This document shows, one piece after another, positions 42,578-52,000 of a stretch of DNA of 64,000 nucleotides (the stretch's first letter is position 1; each line of letters starts with the position of its first letter). The position numbers and the translations under genes were made by a program. The stretch lies in NCBI GenBank assembly GCA_000803105.1, contig JTDA01000003.1:248001-312000 (forward strand), written 5' to 3'. The DNA comes from Coprobacter secundus. Lineage in GTDB: Bacteria > Bacteroidota > Bacteroidia > Bacteroidales > Coprobacteraceae. The notes below the pieces were generated by a model. That model searched no databases. It was not told the origin of the DNA and saw only the letters and a program-made list of their open reading frames with translations.

Positions 42578-43513
42578 ATGATAATAAGTGCGAGTCGAAG
42601 AACTGATATTCCGGCATTTTATTCTCGGTGGTTTTTCAACCGGCTAAGAGAAGGATACGTATTGGTTCCTAATCCATATAATCCCAGAATGGTAAGTCGT
42701 GTTAGCTTAAAGCCGGTTTGGATTGATTGTATTGTGTTCTGGAGTAAAAATCCGGCACCTATGATTGGAGAATTAGATCAGTTGGGAGATTATAAATATT
42801 ATTTTCAATTTACCTTGAATCCTTATGGGCAGGAAATAGAAAGAAAACTACCTTCGCTGGCAGAACGTTTAGAGATATTTAAGACCCTTTCTGATAAAAT
42901 CGGTAAAGAAAGAGTGATTTGGCGTTATGATCCTATATTTGTAAATGAAAAATATAATATATCTTTTCACAAAGATGCTTTTGCCCTAATTGCATTTGAG
43001 TTGAAAGATTATACGGATAGGTGTACTCTGGAATTTATAGATTGCTATAGTCATATTCGTCCTGCTATAGCTAAATTCAATATACATTCTTTGGAGAAAG
43101 AAGTAATTGAAGACGTGGTTTCTGCTTTTCAGGAAATTGCCTCAGAGTTTGCTATCAAATTAAATACGTGTGCCGCTAAAATAAATTTAGGATATTTGGG
43201 AGTTTCCGGAGATGCTTGTATTAGTCAGAGTCTTATTGAACAGATTACAGGTTATTCTATTTCTGCCAGTAAAGATAAAAATCAGCGGTTGTTTTGCAAT
43301 TGTATCGAAAGTCTCGATATAGGTATGTATAATAGCTGTCTTAATGGTTGTGTATATTGCTATGCCAATAAGGAGTGTTACGATAAGATTCGACGTAATG
43401 GAGAAAAACATGATGTAAATTCACCACTTCTTATCGGAAGTGTATCTGATGAAGATATCATAAAAGACCGGAATGTCCGGAGCTTTCGTATTGAACAAAG
43501 TTCATTGTTTTAA
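42578..43513 (+). CDS. DUF1848 family protein with C-terminal Cys cluster
   Basis: The 311-residue protein begins MIISASRRTDIPAFYSRWFFNRLREGYVLVPNPYNP, the diagnostic DUF1848 opening, followed by VFWSKNPAPM near residue 53 and a TIM-barrel-like stretch with VIWRYDPIF near 109. The C-terminus has a Cys cluster: CNC near residue 247, then CLNGCVYCYANKEC near 264. The spacing CX3CX2C equals that of radical SAM cluster-binding loops, though it lies at the C-terminus. Function is not established; an iron-sulfur or radical SAM-like role is inferred. Confidence 0.85.
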   Translation: MIISASRRTDIPAFYSRWFFNRLREGYVLVPNPYNPRMVSRVSLKPVWIDCIVFWSKNPAPMIGELDQLGDYKYYFQFTLNPYGQEIERKLPSLAERLEIFKTLSDKIGKERVIWRYDPIFVNEKYNISFHKDAFALIAFELKDYTDRCTLEFIDCYSHIRPAIAKFNIHSLEKEVIEDVVSAFQEIASEFAIKLNTCAAKINLGYLGVSGDACISQSLIEQITGYSISASKDKNQRLFCNCIESLDIGMYNSCLNGCVYCYANKECYDKIRRNGEKHDVNSPLLIGSVSDEDIIKDRNVRSFRIEQSSLF

Positions 43514-43531
43514 TTTAGGATTTTGTATTAA

Positions 43532-43571
43532 CAGAAAAAAGACTTACAATAAATTGTAAGTCTTTTTTCTG
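43532..43571. terminator. 19-bp perfect hairpin between DUF1848 gene and tRNA
   Basis: 43532-43550 pairs with 43553-43571 without mismatch around two bases. T-runs occur on both strands, so it can terminate the DUF1848 transcript and the minus-strand tRNA. Confidence 0.8.
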
Positions 43572-43574
43572 ATG

Positions 43575-43648
43575 TGGTCCCACTTGGGCTTGAACCAAGG
43601 ACCCCCTGATTATGAGTCAGATGCTCTAACCAACTGAGCTATAGGACC
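43575..43648 (-). tRNA. tRNA with CAU anticodon (elongator Met, or Ile2)
   Basis: The 74-base cloverleaf has a 7-bp acceptor stem (GGTCCTA with TGGGACC, one G-T pair) and discriminator A. The anticodon stem TCTGA/TCAGG encloses loop CTCATAA, and the T arm contains GGTTCAAGCC. CCA is not encoded. Anticodon CAU fits elongator tRNA-Met or the lysidine-modified tRNA-Ile; it is not the initiator, which lies at 63558-63629. Confidence 0.9.
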
Positions 43649-43950
43649 GGCTTGAGTTTCCTCAAAAGCGATGCAATATTACTGCTTTTTTCTGAAATGA
43701 CCAAATAAATATTATGATTTTATATTGATTTCTTGTTGATGAATAAGCTAAATAGTTGGTTTACAAATGATATATCAGAATAATTTTATAGAATTTTTTA
43801 TTCGAAGTTTTCTGTCGATTTGGGGATAAAGTGTAGCTGGCAGGTTTCGGAAGAGTTTATCAGTATGAACTAATGTTCGTTTCTTTATAAAACTATATTT
43901 ATGTATGAAAAAGAATTTTCTTGTATCTTTGGTGCCTGATTTATGATGCG
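43649..43950. other. Intergenic region between tRNA and ribF
   Basis: The roughly 300 bases carry the promoters of the minus-strand tRNA and of ribF. No consensus box, hairpin or gene stands out, and I see no FMN-riboswitch-like elements. Confidence 0.5.
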
Positions 43951-44880
43951 ATGAAGATAATTGAAAAGCCTAATATTATTTCTCCCGGCATGTTGGTTGC
44001 CGGTATCGGTTTTTTTGATGGAGTCCATTTGGGGCATCAGGCTCTTATTGGGAATATTGTCCAGACAGCTCGTGAAAGGAATATGTCTTCGGCGGTTGTT
44101 ACTTTCCGGAGCCATCCACGTCAGGTATTGCACAATAATTACTGTCCACATTTGATTAATTCTTTTGAGGAGCGGATGCAACATCTTTCGGAAACAGAAC
44201 TCGATTATTGTATCGTACTTGATTTTACTCAAGATATGTCCATGTTGTCTGCCCGGCAGTTTATATCTTTTTTAGCAGAAGATTATGGTATCTCTTGTTT
44301 ATATGTCGGTTATGACCATCGTTTTGGACATAATCGGTTGGAAGGTTTTTCAGATTACGTACGGTATGGAAAAGAGTTAGGTGTTGATATTATTCGCGCT
44401 CAAGCCTACCATCCTGGAGGTAAACATGTGAGTTCTTCCGTAGTGCGTACGTTACTGTCTCAGGGAAAAGTTGAAGAGGCAGCTTCATTATTGACTTATT
44501 CGTATTGCCTGGAGGGAGAAGTGATTGAAGGGCATAAATTGGGTCGAGAATTGGGGTTCCCTACGGCAAATCTCAGATTGACGGACAATCATAAAATCAT
44601 TCCGGCAAATGGTGTTTATGCTGTGCGGGTACAGTTGCCGAACGGTAGCTTGAAGAACGGGATGTTGAATATTGGAACACGGCCTACGGTGAGCAATGGA
44701 AGAGGCAGGAGTATAGAAGTGAATCTTTTCGATTTTTCGGGAAATTTGTATGGGTGTGTCTTGAAGGTATTTTTGATTGCGTTTTTGCGGGAGGAAGAGA
44801 GGTTTTCGAATATAGAGAAGTTGATTGCCAAAATACAAAAAGATAAGGAGCATACTCTTCGTATACTCCTTAGTCAATAG
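43951..44880 (+). CDS. ribF: Bifunctional riboflavin kinase/FAD synthetase
   Basis: The 309-residue protein starts at ATG 43951; a TTG at 43921 adds ten residues. It makes FMN from riboflavin and ATP, then FAD. The N-terminal nucleotidyltransferase domain (about 1-180) has GFFDGVHLGHQAL near residue 22 with the HxGH site, and VGYDHRFGHNR near 120. The C-terminal kinase domain (about 185-309) shows GRELGFPTANL near 198 and NGMLNIGTRPT near 232. It is convergent with the Lrp-family gene. Confidence 0.93.
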   Translation: MKIIEKPNIISPGMLVAGIGFFDGVHLGHQALIGNIVQTARERNMSSAVVTFRSHPRQVLHNNYCPHLINSFEERMQHLSETELDYCIVLDFTQDMSMLSARQFISFLAEDYGISCLYVGYDHRFGHNRLEGFSDYVRYGKELGVDIIRAQAYHPGGKHVSSSVVRTLLSQGKVEEAASLLTYSYCLEGEVIEGHKLGRELGFPTANLRLTDNHKIIPANGVYAVRVQLPNGSLKNGMLNIGTRPTVSNGRGRSIEVNLFDFSGNLYGCVLKVFLIAFLREEERFSNIEKLIAKIQKDKEHTLRILLSQ

Positions 44881-44923
44881 AATTTCCTCAATTTTGTTTA
44901 ATTCGAGTAGAAGCTTATTATAT

Positions 44924-45394
44924 TTATTTATCTTCTTTCTTTTTGATGGGAATCTCCCGATTCATACTCTGTTCTAAAGATATCAATGTTTCCGTAGCAG
45001 TAACACCATGTATTTCTTGTATTTTGTCGTTAAGAAGTTCCATAAGGTGTTCGTTGTCCCGTGCATATAATTTACAAAGCATCGTATACGGGCCTGTTGT
45101 AAAATGACATTCGACAACTTCAGGTATTTTCTCAAGTTCCGGAACCACATCTTTATACATAGAGCCTTTTTCAAGTTTTACCCCGATATATGTGCAAGTC
45201 CGATATCCAAGAGTTTTGGGATTGACGTGGTATCCAGAACCTATGATTACACCCATATCAATCATTCGTTGTATTCGTTGATGAATAGCAGCCCGAGAGA
45301 CGCCACATTTTATCGCTACATCTTTAGATGGTATACGCGCATTGCGCATAATGATTTCAAGTATTTGTCTATCAAGGTTATCAATTTTTTCCAT
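44924..45394 (-). CDS. Lrp/AsnC-family transcriptional regulator
   Basis: The 156-residue protein has an N-terminal winged helix-turn-helix (LDRQILEIIMRNARIPSKDVAIKCGVSRAAIHQRIQRM) and a C-terminal RAM/AsnC effector domain starting near residue 70, with FTTGPYTMLCKLYARD near 98. Such proteins form octamers, bind amino acids and regulate amino acid metabolism or uptake. The ligand and targets are unknown. It is flanked by ribF (convergent) and a FKBP gene 180 bases away. Confidence 0.9.
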   Translation of the reverse strand: MEKIDNLDRQILEIIMRNARIPSKDVAIKCGVSRAAIHQRIQRMIDMGVIIGSGYHVNPKTLGYRTCTYIGVKLEKGSMYKDVVPELEKIPEVVECHFTTGPYTMLCKLYARDNEHLMELLNDKIQEIHGVTATETLISLEQSMNREIPIKKKEDK

Positions 45395-45578
45395 TACTGA
45401 AGAATTTAATCATTATGTCAGCAAAAGTAACTCTTTTTTTGGAATAAATATGCAAATTATGAATGAAATAGTCCAAAAATTCACTTTTTATCAGAAATTT
45501 GTTTGTTTTTGAGAAAGATATATTGAACTTATCTTGCTATTTCTATTCATAATTATAGTTTTAATTGTAAATATGATT

Positions 45579-46445
45579 TTATTTTTTGTCCGGGCAAGTG
45601 ACATCTATTATTTCGATTTCGAATTCTAATACGGAATTTGGTTTTATATCTCTGCCTGCTCCTCGTTCACCATATGCTAGTTCTGCCGGTATATAGAGAA
45701 TATATTTACTTCCTTTATTCATGAGTTGAAGGGCTTCTGTCCAGCCTTTAATCACATTAGTCACACCTATTTCAAGGGGTTTCCCTCGGTCATATGAGCT
45801 GTCAAATTTGGTGCCGTCGATTAATTTTCCGGTATAATGAACTTTCACTTTACAATCGGAGGTGATTAGTGGACCTTCTCCCTGTTTTAAGACCTTGTAT
45901 AATAATCCCGATGCTGTTTTGATAACCTCGGGCTCTTTTTCTTTTTCAGTAAGAAAAGCTTTTCCTTCGGCTAAGTTTTTGGCGGCTTCGGCTTTTTTCT
46001 GTTCTTCTATTTCTTTTTGTTTCCTTTCACGATAAGTGTTCATAACTTCTGTCCATAACTTTTCGGCATTTTCTTTATCCAAGAGAGTTGGTTGTTCGCT
46101 CAATACTGCAATAAGGGCATCTTGGCAAGCTTGTTTGTCAAGGTTAATCCCTTCTTTAGACATTTTTTCTAACTGCTCTTTTAACCCGATACCGAAATTT
46201 AATCCCATTTCGTATGAGCGTTTTGTTGTATCAGTTGTAAAAGTCGCCTTAAATCCTTTGATGAAGGCTTTCATTTCTATTTTGTGAGGAAATTTTTTTA
46301 TTCCTTCAGCCATTTCTGCACCGTTGAGCAAGCCGTAAGCGTATCCGGTACTGTCGGCAGGAGTTGCCAGGGTTTTATCTTTCTTTTTGCCAAAAGCAGA
46401 AATGGAAAGCAGGCAACAGAGGATTAAGATATATTTTTTCATCAT
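45579..46445 (-). CDS. FKBP-type peptidyl-prolyl isomerase, exported
   Basis: The 288-residue protein has a signal sequence (MMKKYILILCCLLSISAFG), an FKBP N-terminal dimerisation domain (about 25-150), a Glu/Lys-rich linker helix (about 135-170) and an FKBP domain at about 175-288. The FKBP core reads KVHYTGKLIDGTKFDSSYDRGKP, then VIKGWTEALQLM and YIPAELAYGERGAG, all the conserved active-site residues. It folds proteins in the periplasm or envelope. It is third in a row of FKBP genes, separated by 89 bases and a hairpin. Confidence 0.92.
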   Translation of the reverse strand: MMKKYILILCCLLSISAFGKKKDKTLATPADSTGYAYGLLNGAEMAEGIKKFPHKIEMKAFIKGFKATFTTDTTKRSYEMGLNFGIGLKEQLEKMSKEGINLDKQACQDALIAVLSEQPTLLDKENAEKLWTEVMNTYRERKQKEIEEQKKAEAAKNLAEGKAFLTEKEKEPEVIKTASGLLYKVLKQGEGPLITSDCKVKVHYTGKLIDGTKFDSSYDRGKPLEIGVTNVIKGWTEALQLMNKGSKYILYIPAELAYGERGAGRDIKPNSVLEFEIEIIDVTCPDKK

Positions 46446-46475
46446 GTGGTATGTATTTATGTTATTGTTACGAAC

Positions 46476-46512
46476 AAAAAGAGAACCGGAGTAACATCCC
46501 GGTTCTCTTTTT
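46476..46512 (-). terminator. Terminator between two FKBP genes
   Basis: A 14-bp perfect stem (46476-46489 with 46499-46512) is followed on the minus strand by a T-rich run, located 22 bases past the stop of the middle FKBP gene. Confidence 0.75.
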
Positions 46513-46534
46513 ATTTAGACTGGTTATTTACATT

Positions 46535-47401
46535 TTATTTTGAAGGAGCTTCAACTTCGAGAAGGTCTATGTCAAAAATCAATGTAGAGTTTACAGGGAT
46601 AGAGCCAGTCTGGCGCAACCCGTAACCTAATTCTGCAGGGATATATACTTGGTATGTAGACCCCGGAGTCATTAACATCAAAGCTTCTCTAAATCCAGGA
46701 ACGACTTGACCTACATTCATTGTAGTATTTTTGTTGGCATCAAATTGTTTTCCGTCGATTAAAGTTCCTTTGTAATTGATTTTTACATTGCTGGTAGCTG
46801 TCGGTTTTTCACCTTTACCTTCTTTGATTACTTTGTAGAGTAATCCTGAAGCTGTTTTTTGTACACCGGCTTCTTTAGATTTTTCTTCTAAGAATTTTTT
46901 ACCTTCAGCTGCATTCTTCTTGGCTTCAGGGCTTTCAGCGATTCTCGCTTCTTCGGCTTTCATTTTTTTTTCTTGGAAAGAAGTCATAAAAGCTTGGTAA
47001 ACTTGTTCTGCCTGACTTCTTGATAAGATAGTAGAATCTCCTTTTATAGATTTACTAAGGGCGGCAAGGAAAGTAGCTTTGTTGATTTCAATGCCTTGCT
47101 GTCCCATTTGTTCGAATTGTTGTTTCAGGTTTACACCGATGTTCATACCCAATTCGTATGACATTTTGGTAGAATCGCTGTTCAATGTTTGTGCGATACC
47201 TTTAATCAACTCAGAAGCTTCGATTTTTTTAGGATATTGTTTGATGCCTTCAGCCATATCGGTACCATTGAGCACACCATAAGCATAGCTGACACTATCG
47301 ACATCTGTTTTTAGATTTGCACCGGCTTTGCTATCGCAAGATGTCAGTCCGAAAGCAACACAACCAGCAGCCATAATTGAAAATAAAACTGTTTTTTTCA
47401 T
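46535..47401 (-). CDS. FKBP-type peptidyl-prolyl isomerase lipoprotein
   Basis: The 288-residue protein is a lipoprotein with lipobox LTSC near residue 22. Domain order equals the next paralogue: FKBP_N (about 30-155), a Lys/Glu/Ala linker and a C-terminal FKBP domain (KINYKGTLIDGKQFDANKN, VVPGFREALMLM, YIPAELGYG). The strand after the FD motif is shorter than usual (FDANKNTTMNVGQ lacks the FDSS/RG pair), which may alter catalytic power. It is probably anchored to the inner or outer membrane facing the periplasm, 19 bases after the first FKBP gene. Confidence 0.92.
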   Translation of the reverse strand: MKKTVLFSIMAAGCVAFGLTSCDSKAGANLKTDVDSVSYAYGVLNGTDMAEGIKQYPKKIEASELIKGIAQTLNSDSTKMSYELGMNIGVNLKQQFEQMGQQGIEINKATFLAALSKSIKGDSTILSRSQAEQVYQAFMTSFQEKKMKAEEARIAESPEAKKNAAEGKKFLEEKSKEAGVQKTASGLLYKVIKEGKGEKPTATSNVKINYKGTLIDGKQFDANKNTTMNVGQVVPGFREALMLMTPGSTYQVYIPAELGYGLRQTGSIPVNSTLIFDIDLLEVEAPSK

Positions 47402-47420
47402 TTTGTTGTTATAATAAAGT

Positions 47421-48005
47421 TTATACTATATCGAGCAATTCTACTTCAAAAATCAATGTCGAGTTCGGAGCTATAGCTTCACCAGCTCCTTTTTCTCCAT
47501 AAGCGAGATCAGAAGGAATATATAATTTCCATTTCGAGCCTACAGGCATAAGTTGAAGAGCTTCTACCCATCCCGGAATTACCTGATTTACGCCAAATAC
47601 GGCAGGTTCTCCTCTTTTGACGGAACTGTCGAATACTTGTCCGTTTATTAACTGTCCTTCATAATGGCATTTAACCCTATCTGTGGCTTTAGGTTTTGCC
47701 CCTTTACCTTCGGTTATGACTTCATATTGTAGGCCACTGGGTAGAGTAATGACTCCTGCACGTTTTTTATTTTCTACCAGAAACTTTTCTCCTATTTCGC
47801 GATTTTTTTCTGTCATCTCTTGTTGCATACGGGTAAAGAATTCATTTATAATCTGTTTGGCTTCATCGTATGACATTTCGGGTTTTATATTTTCATATAT
47901 TGCTTTCACCCCGTTGGCAAAATCGTCGATGTCCAGAGATTGTATACCGGAACTTTTAAAATTGTTGCCCATACTCAGGCCTAATGCATAACTTAATTTG
48001 TCCAT
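47421..48005 (-). CDS. FKBP-type peptidyl-prolyl isomerase without signal peptide (FklB-like)
   Basis: The 194-residue protein begins MDKLSYALGLSMGNNFKSSG, the FKBP N-terminal domain directly, with no signal peptide, so it is likely cytosolic. The FKBP domain (about 100-194) has KCHYEGQLINGQVFDSSVKRGEP, VIPGWVEALQLMPVG and YIPSDLAYGEKGAG, all intact. It is the first of three tandem FKBP genes and thus the probable ancestor or housekeeping copy. It is divergent from the sirtuin gene. Confidence 0.92.
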   Translation of the reverse strand: MDKLSYALGLSMGNNFKSSGIQSLDIDDFANGVKAIYENIKPEMSYDEAKQIINEFFTRMQQEMTEKNREIGEKFLVENKKRAGVITLPSGLQYEVITEGKGAKPKATDRVKCHYEGQLINGQVFDSSVKRGEPAVFGVNQVIPGWVEALQLMPVGSKWKLYIPSDLAYGEKGAGEAIAPNSTLIFEVELLDIV

Positions 48006-48248
48006 ATTTTTTTGTTAAAATTGGGATATTGTATTTTCTCTACCCATTTTATATATTTCCGTAAATTACGGGCGAAGATAGAGTTTTTATTGTATAGTTC
48101 TCTTATTTTCTATTAAAAAAAAATATAAATTTGTGCTAACTGAATAATACAAACTTTTAAAATCAAACACATTTCTGTATAATATTGTTTTGTGCGGAAG
48201 ATGTGAAAGTTGCCGGTTTATAGTTTTTATAACTTAAAAAAGTCGATT

Positions 48249-48941
48249 ATGAAAAAAATTGTTGTACTTACAGGAGCTGGGATGAGTGCAGAAAGCGGAT
48301 TATCTACCTTTCGCAGTAGTGACGGATTGTGGGAACAACACCGAGTAGAAGATGTTGCTACTCCCGAAGGGTGGTTTAGGAATCCTGAACTGGTGCTTAA
48401 TTTTTACAATATGTTACGTAAAACCCTTATTTCTTCCAAACCTAATGGAGGACATTTGGGATTGGTTGATTTAGAAAAAAATTTTGATGTATATATTATA
48501 ACCCAGAATGTTGATAATCTTCATGAGAAAGCTGGAAGCCGTAATGTCTTGCATTTACATGGGGAGTTGATGAAAGTAAGGTCGGAAAAGGATGAAAATT
48601 TAGTCTATGAGTTGTCTCCCGAACATCCGGAGATCCATTTAGGCGATGTCGCTGATGATGGAGCCCAATTGCGCCCTTATATTGTTTGGTTTGGAGAAGC
48701 TGTACCGATGATAGAGCAGGCAATTGAGTGGGTAAAAGCTGCTGATGTTTTTGTGGTAATCGGTACATCTTTGAATGTCTATCCTGCAGCGGGGTTACTG
48801 CATTATGTGCATCGGGGTACGCCGGTTTATTTAATTGACCCGAATGAAGTGAAAGACCCATCCGGAAATGTAACCCGAGTTATCCGTAAAGGTGCGACGG
48901 AAGGTGTAATAGAATTGAAAAAGCTATTGTTGCATAGTTAA
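48249..48941 (+). CDS. cobB: NAD-dependent protein deacylase (sirtuin)
   Basis: The 230-residue protein starts at ATG 48249. Rossmann motifs are VVLTGAGMSAESGLSTFRSS near residue 4 and ITQNVDNLHEKAGS near 90, and the catalytic His lies in LHLHGEL near 108. GTSLNVYPAAGL near 178 and YLIDPNEV near 200 bind NAD. The small domain between residues 110 and 145 has no Cys at all, so the CX2C pairs that hold zinc in most sirtuins are missing. It removes acyl groups from lysines using NAD. Confidence 0.9.
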   Translation: MKKIVVLTGAGMSAESGLSTFRSSDGLWEQHRVEDVATPEGWFRNPELVLNFYNMLRKTLISSKPNGGHLGLVDLEKNFDVYIITQNVDNLHEKAGSRNVLHLHGELMKVRSEKDENLVYELSPEHPEIHLGDVADDGAQLRPYIVWFGEAVPMIEQAIEWVKAADVFVVIGTSLNVYPAAGLLHYVHRGTPVYLIDPNEVKDPSGNVTRVIRKGATEGVIELKKLLLHS

Positions 48942-48997
48942 AATGGATTATTGGAATTGAAGTGCTTCTGTAATATCCAATGTAAAATTACTATATT

Positions 48998-49037
48998 AAA
49001 AAAGATTGACTGGGAAACAACCCGGTCAATCTTTTTT
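48998..49037. terminator. Bidirectional terminator between sirtuin and GH85 genes
   Basis: A 17-bp stem with one G-T pair joins 48998-49014 and 49021-49037 around six bases, with T-runs on both strands. It can end the sirtuin transcript and the minus-strand polysaccharide locus. Confidence 0.8.
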
Positions 49038-49098
49038 GTTGATGTATCGGTCATTGTATTGTAAAAGTCAGATGACCAATATTAGGGAGAAATTCAGT

Positions 49099-52000
49099 TT
49101 ATTTTTTAGTGATTTTAAATGATTTCAGATTTTTGCCATCTTTGCTTATCGTAACAAAGAACATTCCATACCCGTCTACTTTCAGTTGTTTTATATCACC
49201 GGCTTCGACGTTGTAAGATGTGGTGTTAACTAAAGTGCCATCTGTTGTGTAAACCGAAATTTTATAATTTCCTGCTTCGGCAAATAATAGATTTGCACTT
49301 TCGGTGAAAGGATTGGGATAGATGTTCATTTTTATGTTCGAGTTTTCTTCGATAGAGGAATTGTCAGAGATAAGGATAATGTCTTTGACACTCTTTTCTA
49401 CTTTTCCATATACATTTTCCAAAGTTACGGTTGCATCATAAGTTCCGGCTTGGGTGTATGTTGCTTTTGCGTTTTCGTTATCGAGAGTTATATTGGCTCC
49501 AGGTAAGTTCCATTTGGTCTCGGTATTGATTTCCATAATACCTGTCAGTGCAGGAACACCGCTTGTGAATTGAGGAGACATGGAAGTAATATCGTCATTA
49601 TCTTTTCGGGTAGTTACGCGGCCGGTAACGGAGCTCATGGAACCTTCATTATAGAATTCTCCGGTTTCGGTATTGACGGCATCATCTTCGAATCGCCAGT
49701 ATCCTATCAGTCCTTCGGGCATATCTCCGAATAAGGGGTCATAGCCTTTCATAGCTTCTTGTACTTCGCTTTCGGTGAGAGCTTTGTCCCAGAATTGGAT
49801 TTCGTCTAAAGAACCCATGAATCCGCTTCTGTTGGCTGCGCTGCCTCCAAAATAGCAAGTCCCGGTACCTCTAAATGAATGGTTGTAGTTTGTGTTTTCT
49901 GCACTTTTTTTACCATTGAAATATACGGCCAGCTTGTTTTTATCAACAACCATAGCTAAATGAGTCCAGACTCCTTGTGTCATAGAGTAATCATGGTTTT
50001 GTACATTACTACCACTGAGTAGACAGGCATTTAGAGAATAGTCAGACATTATATCCCACCAAGCATCTCCCCAGTCGGAAGTGGGCCAATTATCTGTATA
50101 GGTTCGTTGGTTATAAAATGCAGTCCCCTCAGTAGATGAAAGAACATTTTCGTCTAATTTTACCCAGCAAGAGATTGTAAATGGTACTTTGCTACAGATA
50201 TTTGACGGGATGGTAAATGATTCGACATCGGTAAGATGTAATCCCCTCGAAACTAATCCGTCTCGTTTAGTTCCTTCATAACTGTATGTGACTTCTTCAT
50301 TCACTTCTGCTTCCTTTTTACTTACCGATATGTCGGAGATATCGCTGATTCCTCCCGTTTCTTCTGGGGTAATCTGGATAAATCCTCTGTAGATGACAGG
50401 GTCATTGCTTCCGACTTCTAAGTCGTAGAATCCTTCTTCTTCAATTTGTCCAGTGAAAGAGGTTACACCGTCTTTTGTCAGAACTTCTTCTCCGGTTGCT
50501 GCATTTTTGAGGACAAATTTGGATGCTGCATGTGTTACATCATAGAAGCTAACGGTAAATTCTTGATTAGGTTTAATGACCGGTTTATCGATAATTACGG
50601 TTTCGAGAGGAATAATTTCTCTTTCCATCGGTTCTGACCAAACGATTTCGCTGCGTTCACCTTTGGGATTAACGGCACAAACACCTACTTGTACACTCTG
50701 GTCTTCAATGTTAGAAGGAGCACCGACTACATAAGCTGCCCAAGATGTGGTAGCTGTGCATAAGGTAGGTTGGTCTTGTTCGGATGCACGAGTATAAATT
50801 TCAAAATACCAAACGTTTACGTCGTCATTATAAACCGGAACACCTTTTGATTCGTCAAAGTTTTTGTCTCCGCATTGCCAGATTACTTTGACATCGTTTC
50901 CATTAAATTGCCCTCCCAATACTTCAGCGTGTGTAATCGTTATAGGAGAAGGTACCATCGAGGTTTGAGTATTTATAACAGATAATTCCCCTAATAAAAT
51001 TTCATAGTCTGCCGTTGTGTTTTCGAGTTCCAGACCGATACAAGCGATTTTATCGCTATTACTTAGTCCTAAATCTTTCATAGAGATAGTTGCTGTATAC
51101 CATTCTCCGTTTTTACTTACATTGGGTAATTTGTGCGAACTGAATATATATTCTGAGCCTGCCTTAGATATGCATAAGGACATTTTGGGGTCTGTACCTC
51201 CGCTTATCATCTTATAGGTAATTTTCATCTCACATCCGTCAGCCATTGCCAATTCGGTTTTGAAAAGCCGTACATCTGATTTTGCTGTAGCTCCATGGAG
51301 TTTGAGGCAGGAACCGCCATACCAAGCATCGTCGAATGAAAAGTTGATATTGATAGCATTAGCGGGAACATTTGCTCCTTTGTCCCAGTTATCGGTGATC
51401 CACCAACGCCATGTAGGTAAAAAGTCCTGCATTCCGATATTGTACCATTTATTAGGAAAGGACGTTTTTCCTTCTTTATTGAAAAATTGGCCGTTACCCA
51501 GGTTGAAACGGGTAATAAAAGGTATTTGATTGATGGTACTTTTAGCATTGATGAATGCTTCTATACCATGGAATGTTTCCAAATCACTTAAGCTGAATCC
51601 TCGTTTTGCATTGCTTATTTCGGGGAGTGATGCTGGATTGCGGTGACCACCGGAGAAAACCATCTCCAGTTTAGTTTGATATAAATTCTGAATAGCCAAA
51701 TCGGAGGAGCCTAATTCATTGGCATTTTTGTGAATCATATTGTCTGCGTGGTTACCCCATAGCCCGATGGAAAAGGGATAGTCTTTCAGTAACATCCATC
51801 CTCCTGAAGTCCCGGCATTGTTGTGCAACCCTCGGCCTTCGATATCCATACCTGCATATACATCATAGGTTGAACGGCCTAATGAAGTTGCTGTTTCTTG
51901 CGAAGTTTTAAGTTTTGTAGAGTTCCAGTTATAATTTAGGAAAAATGCATCAGTGACATTTTTCCCGTTTTTAGAAAACCAGTCTTTGTTATTGTCATTC

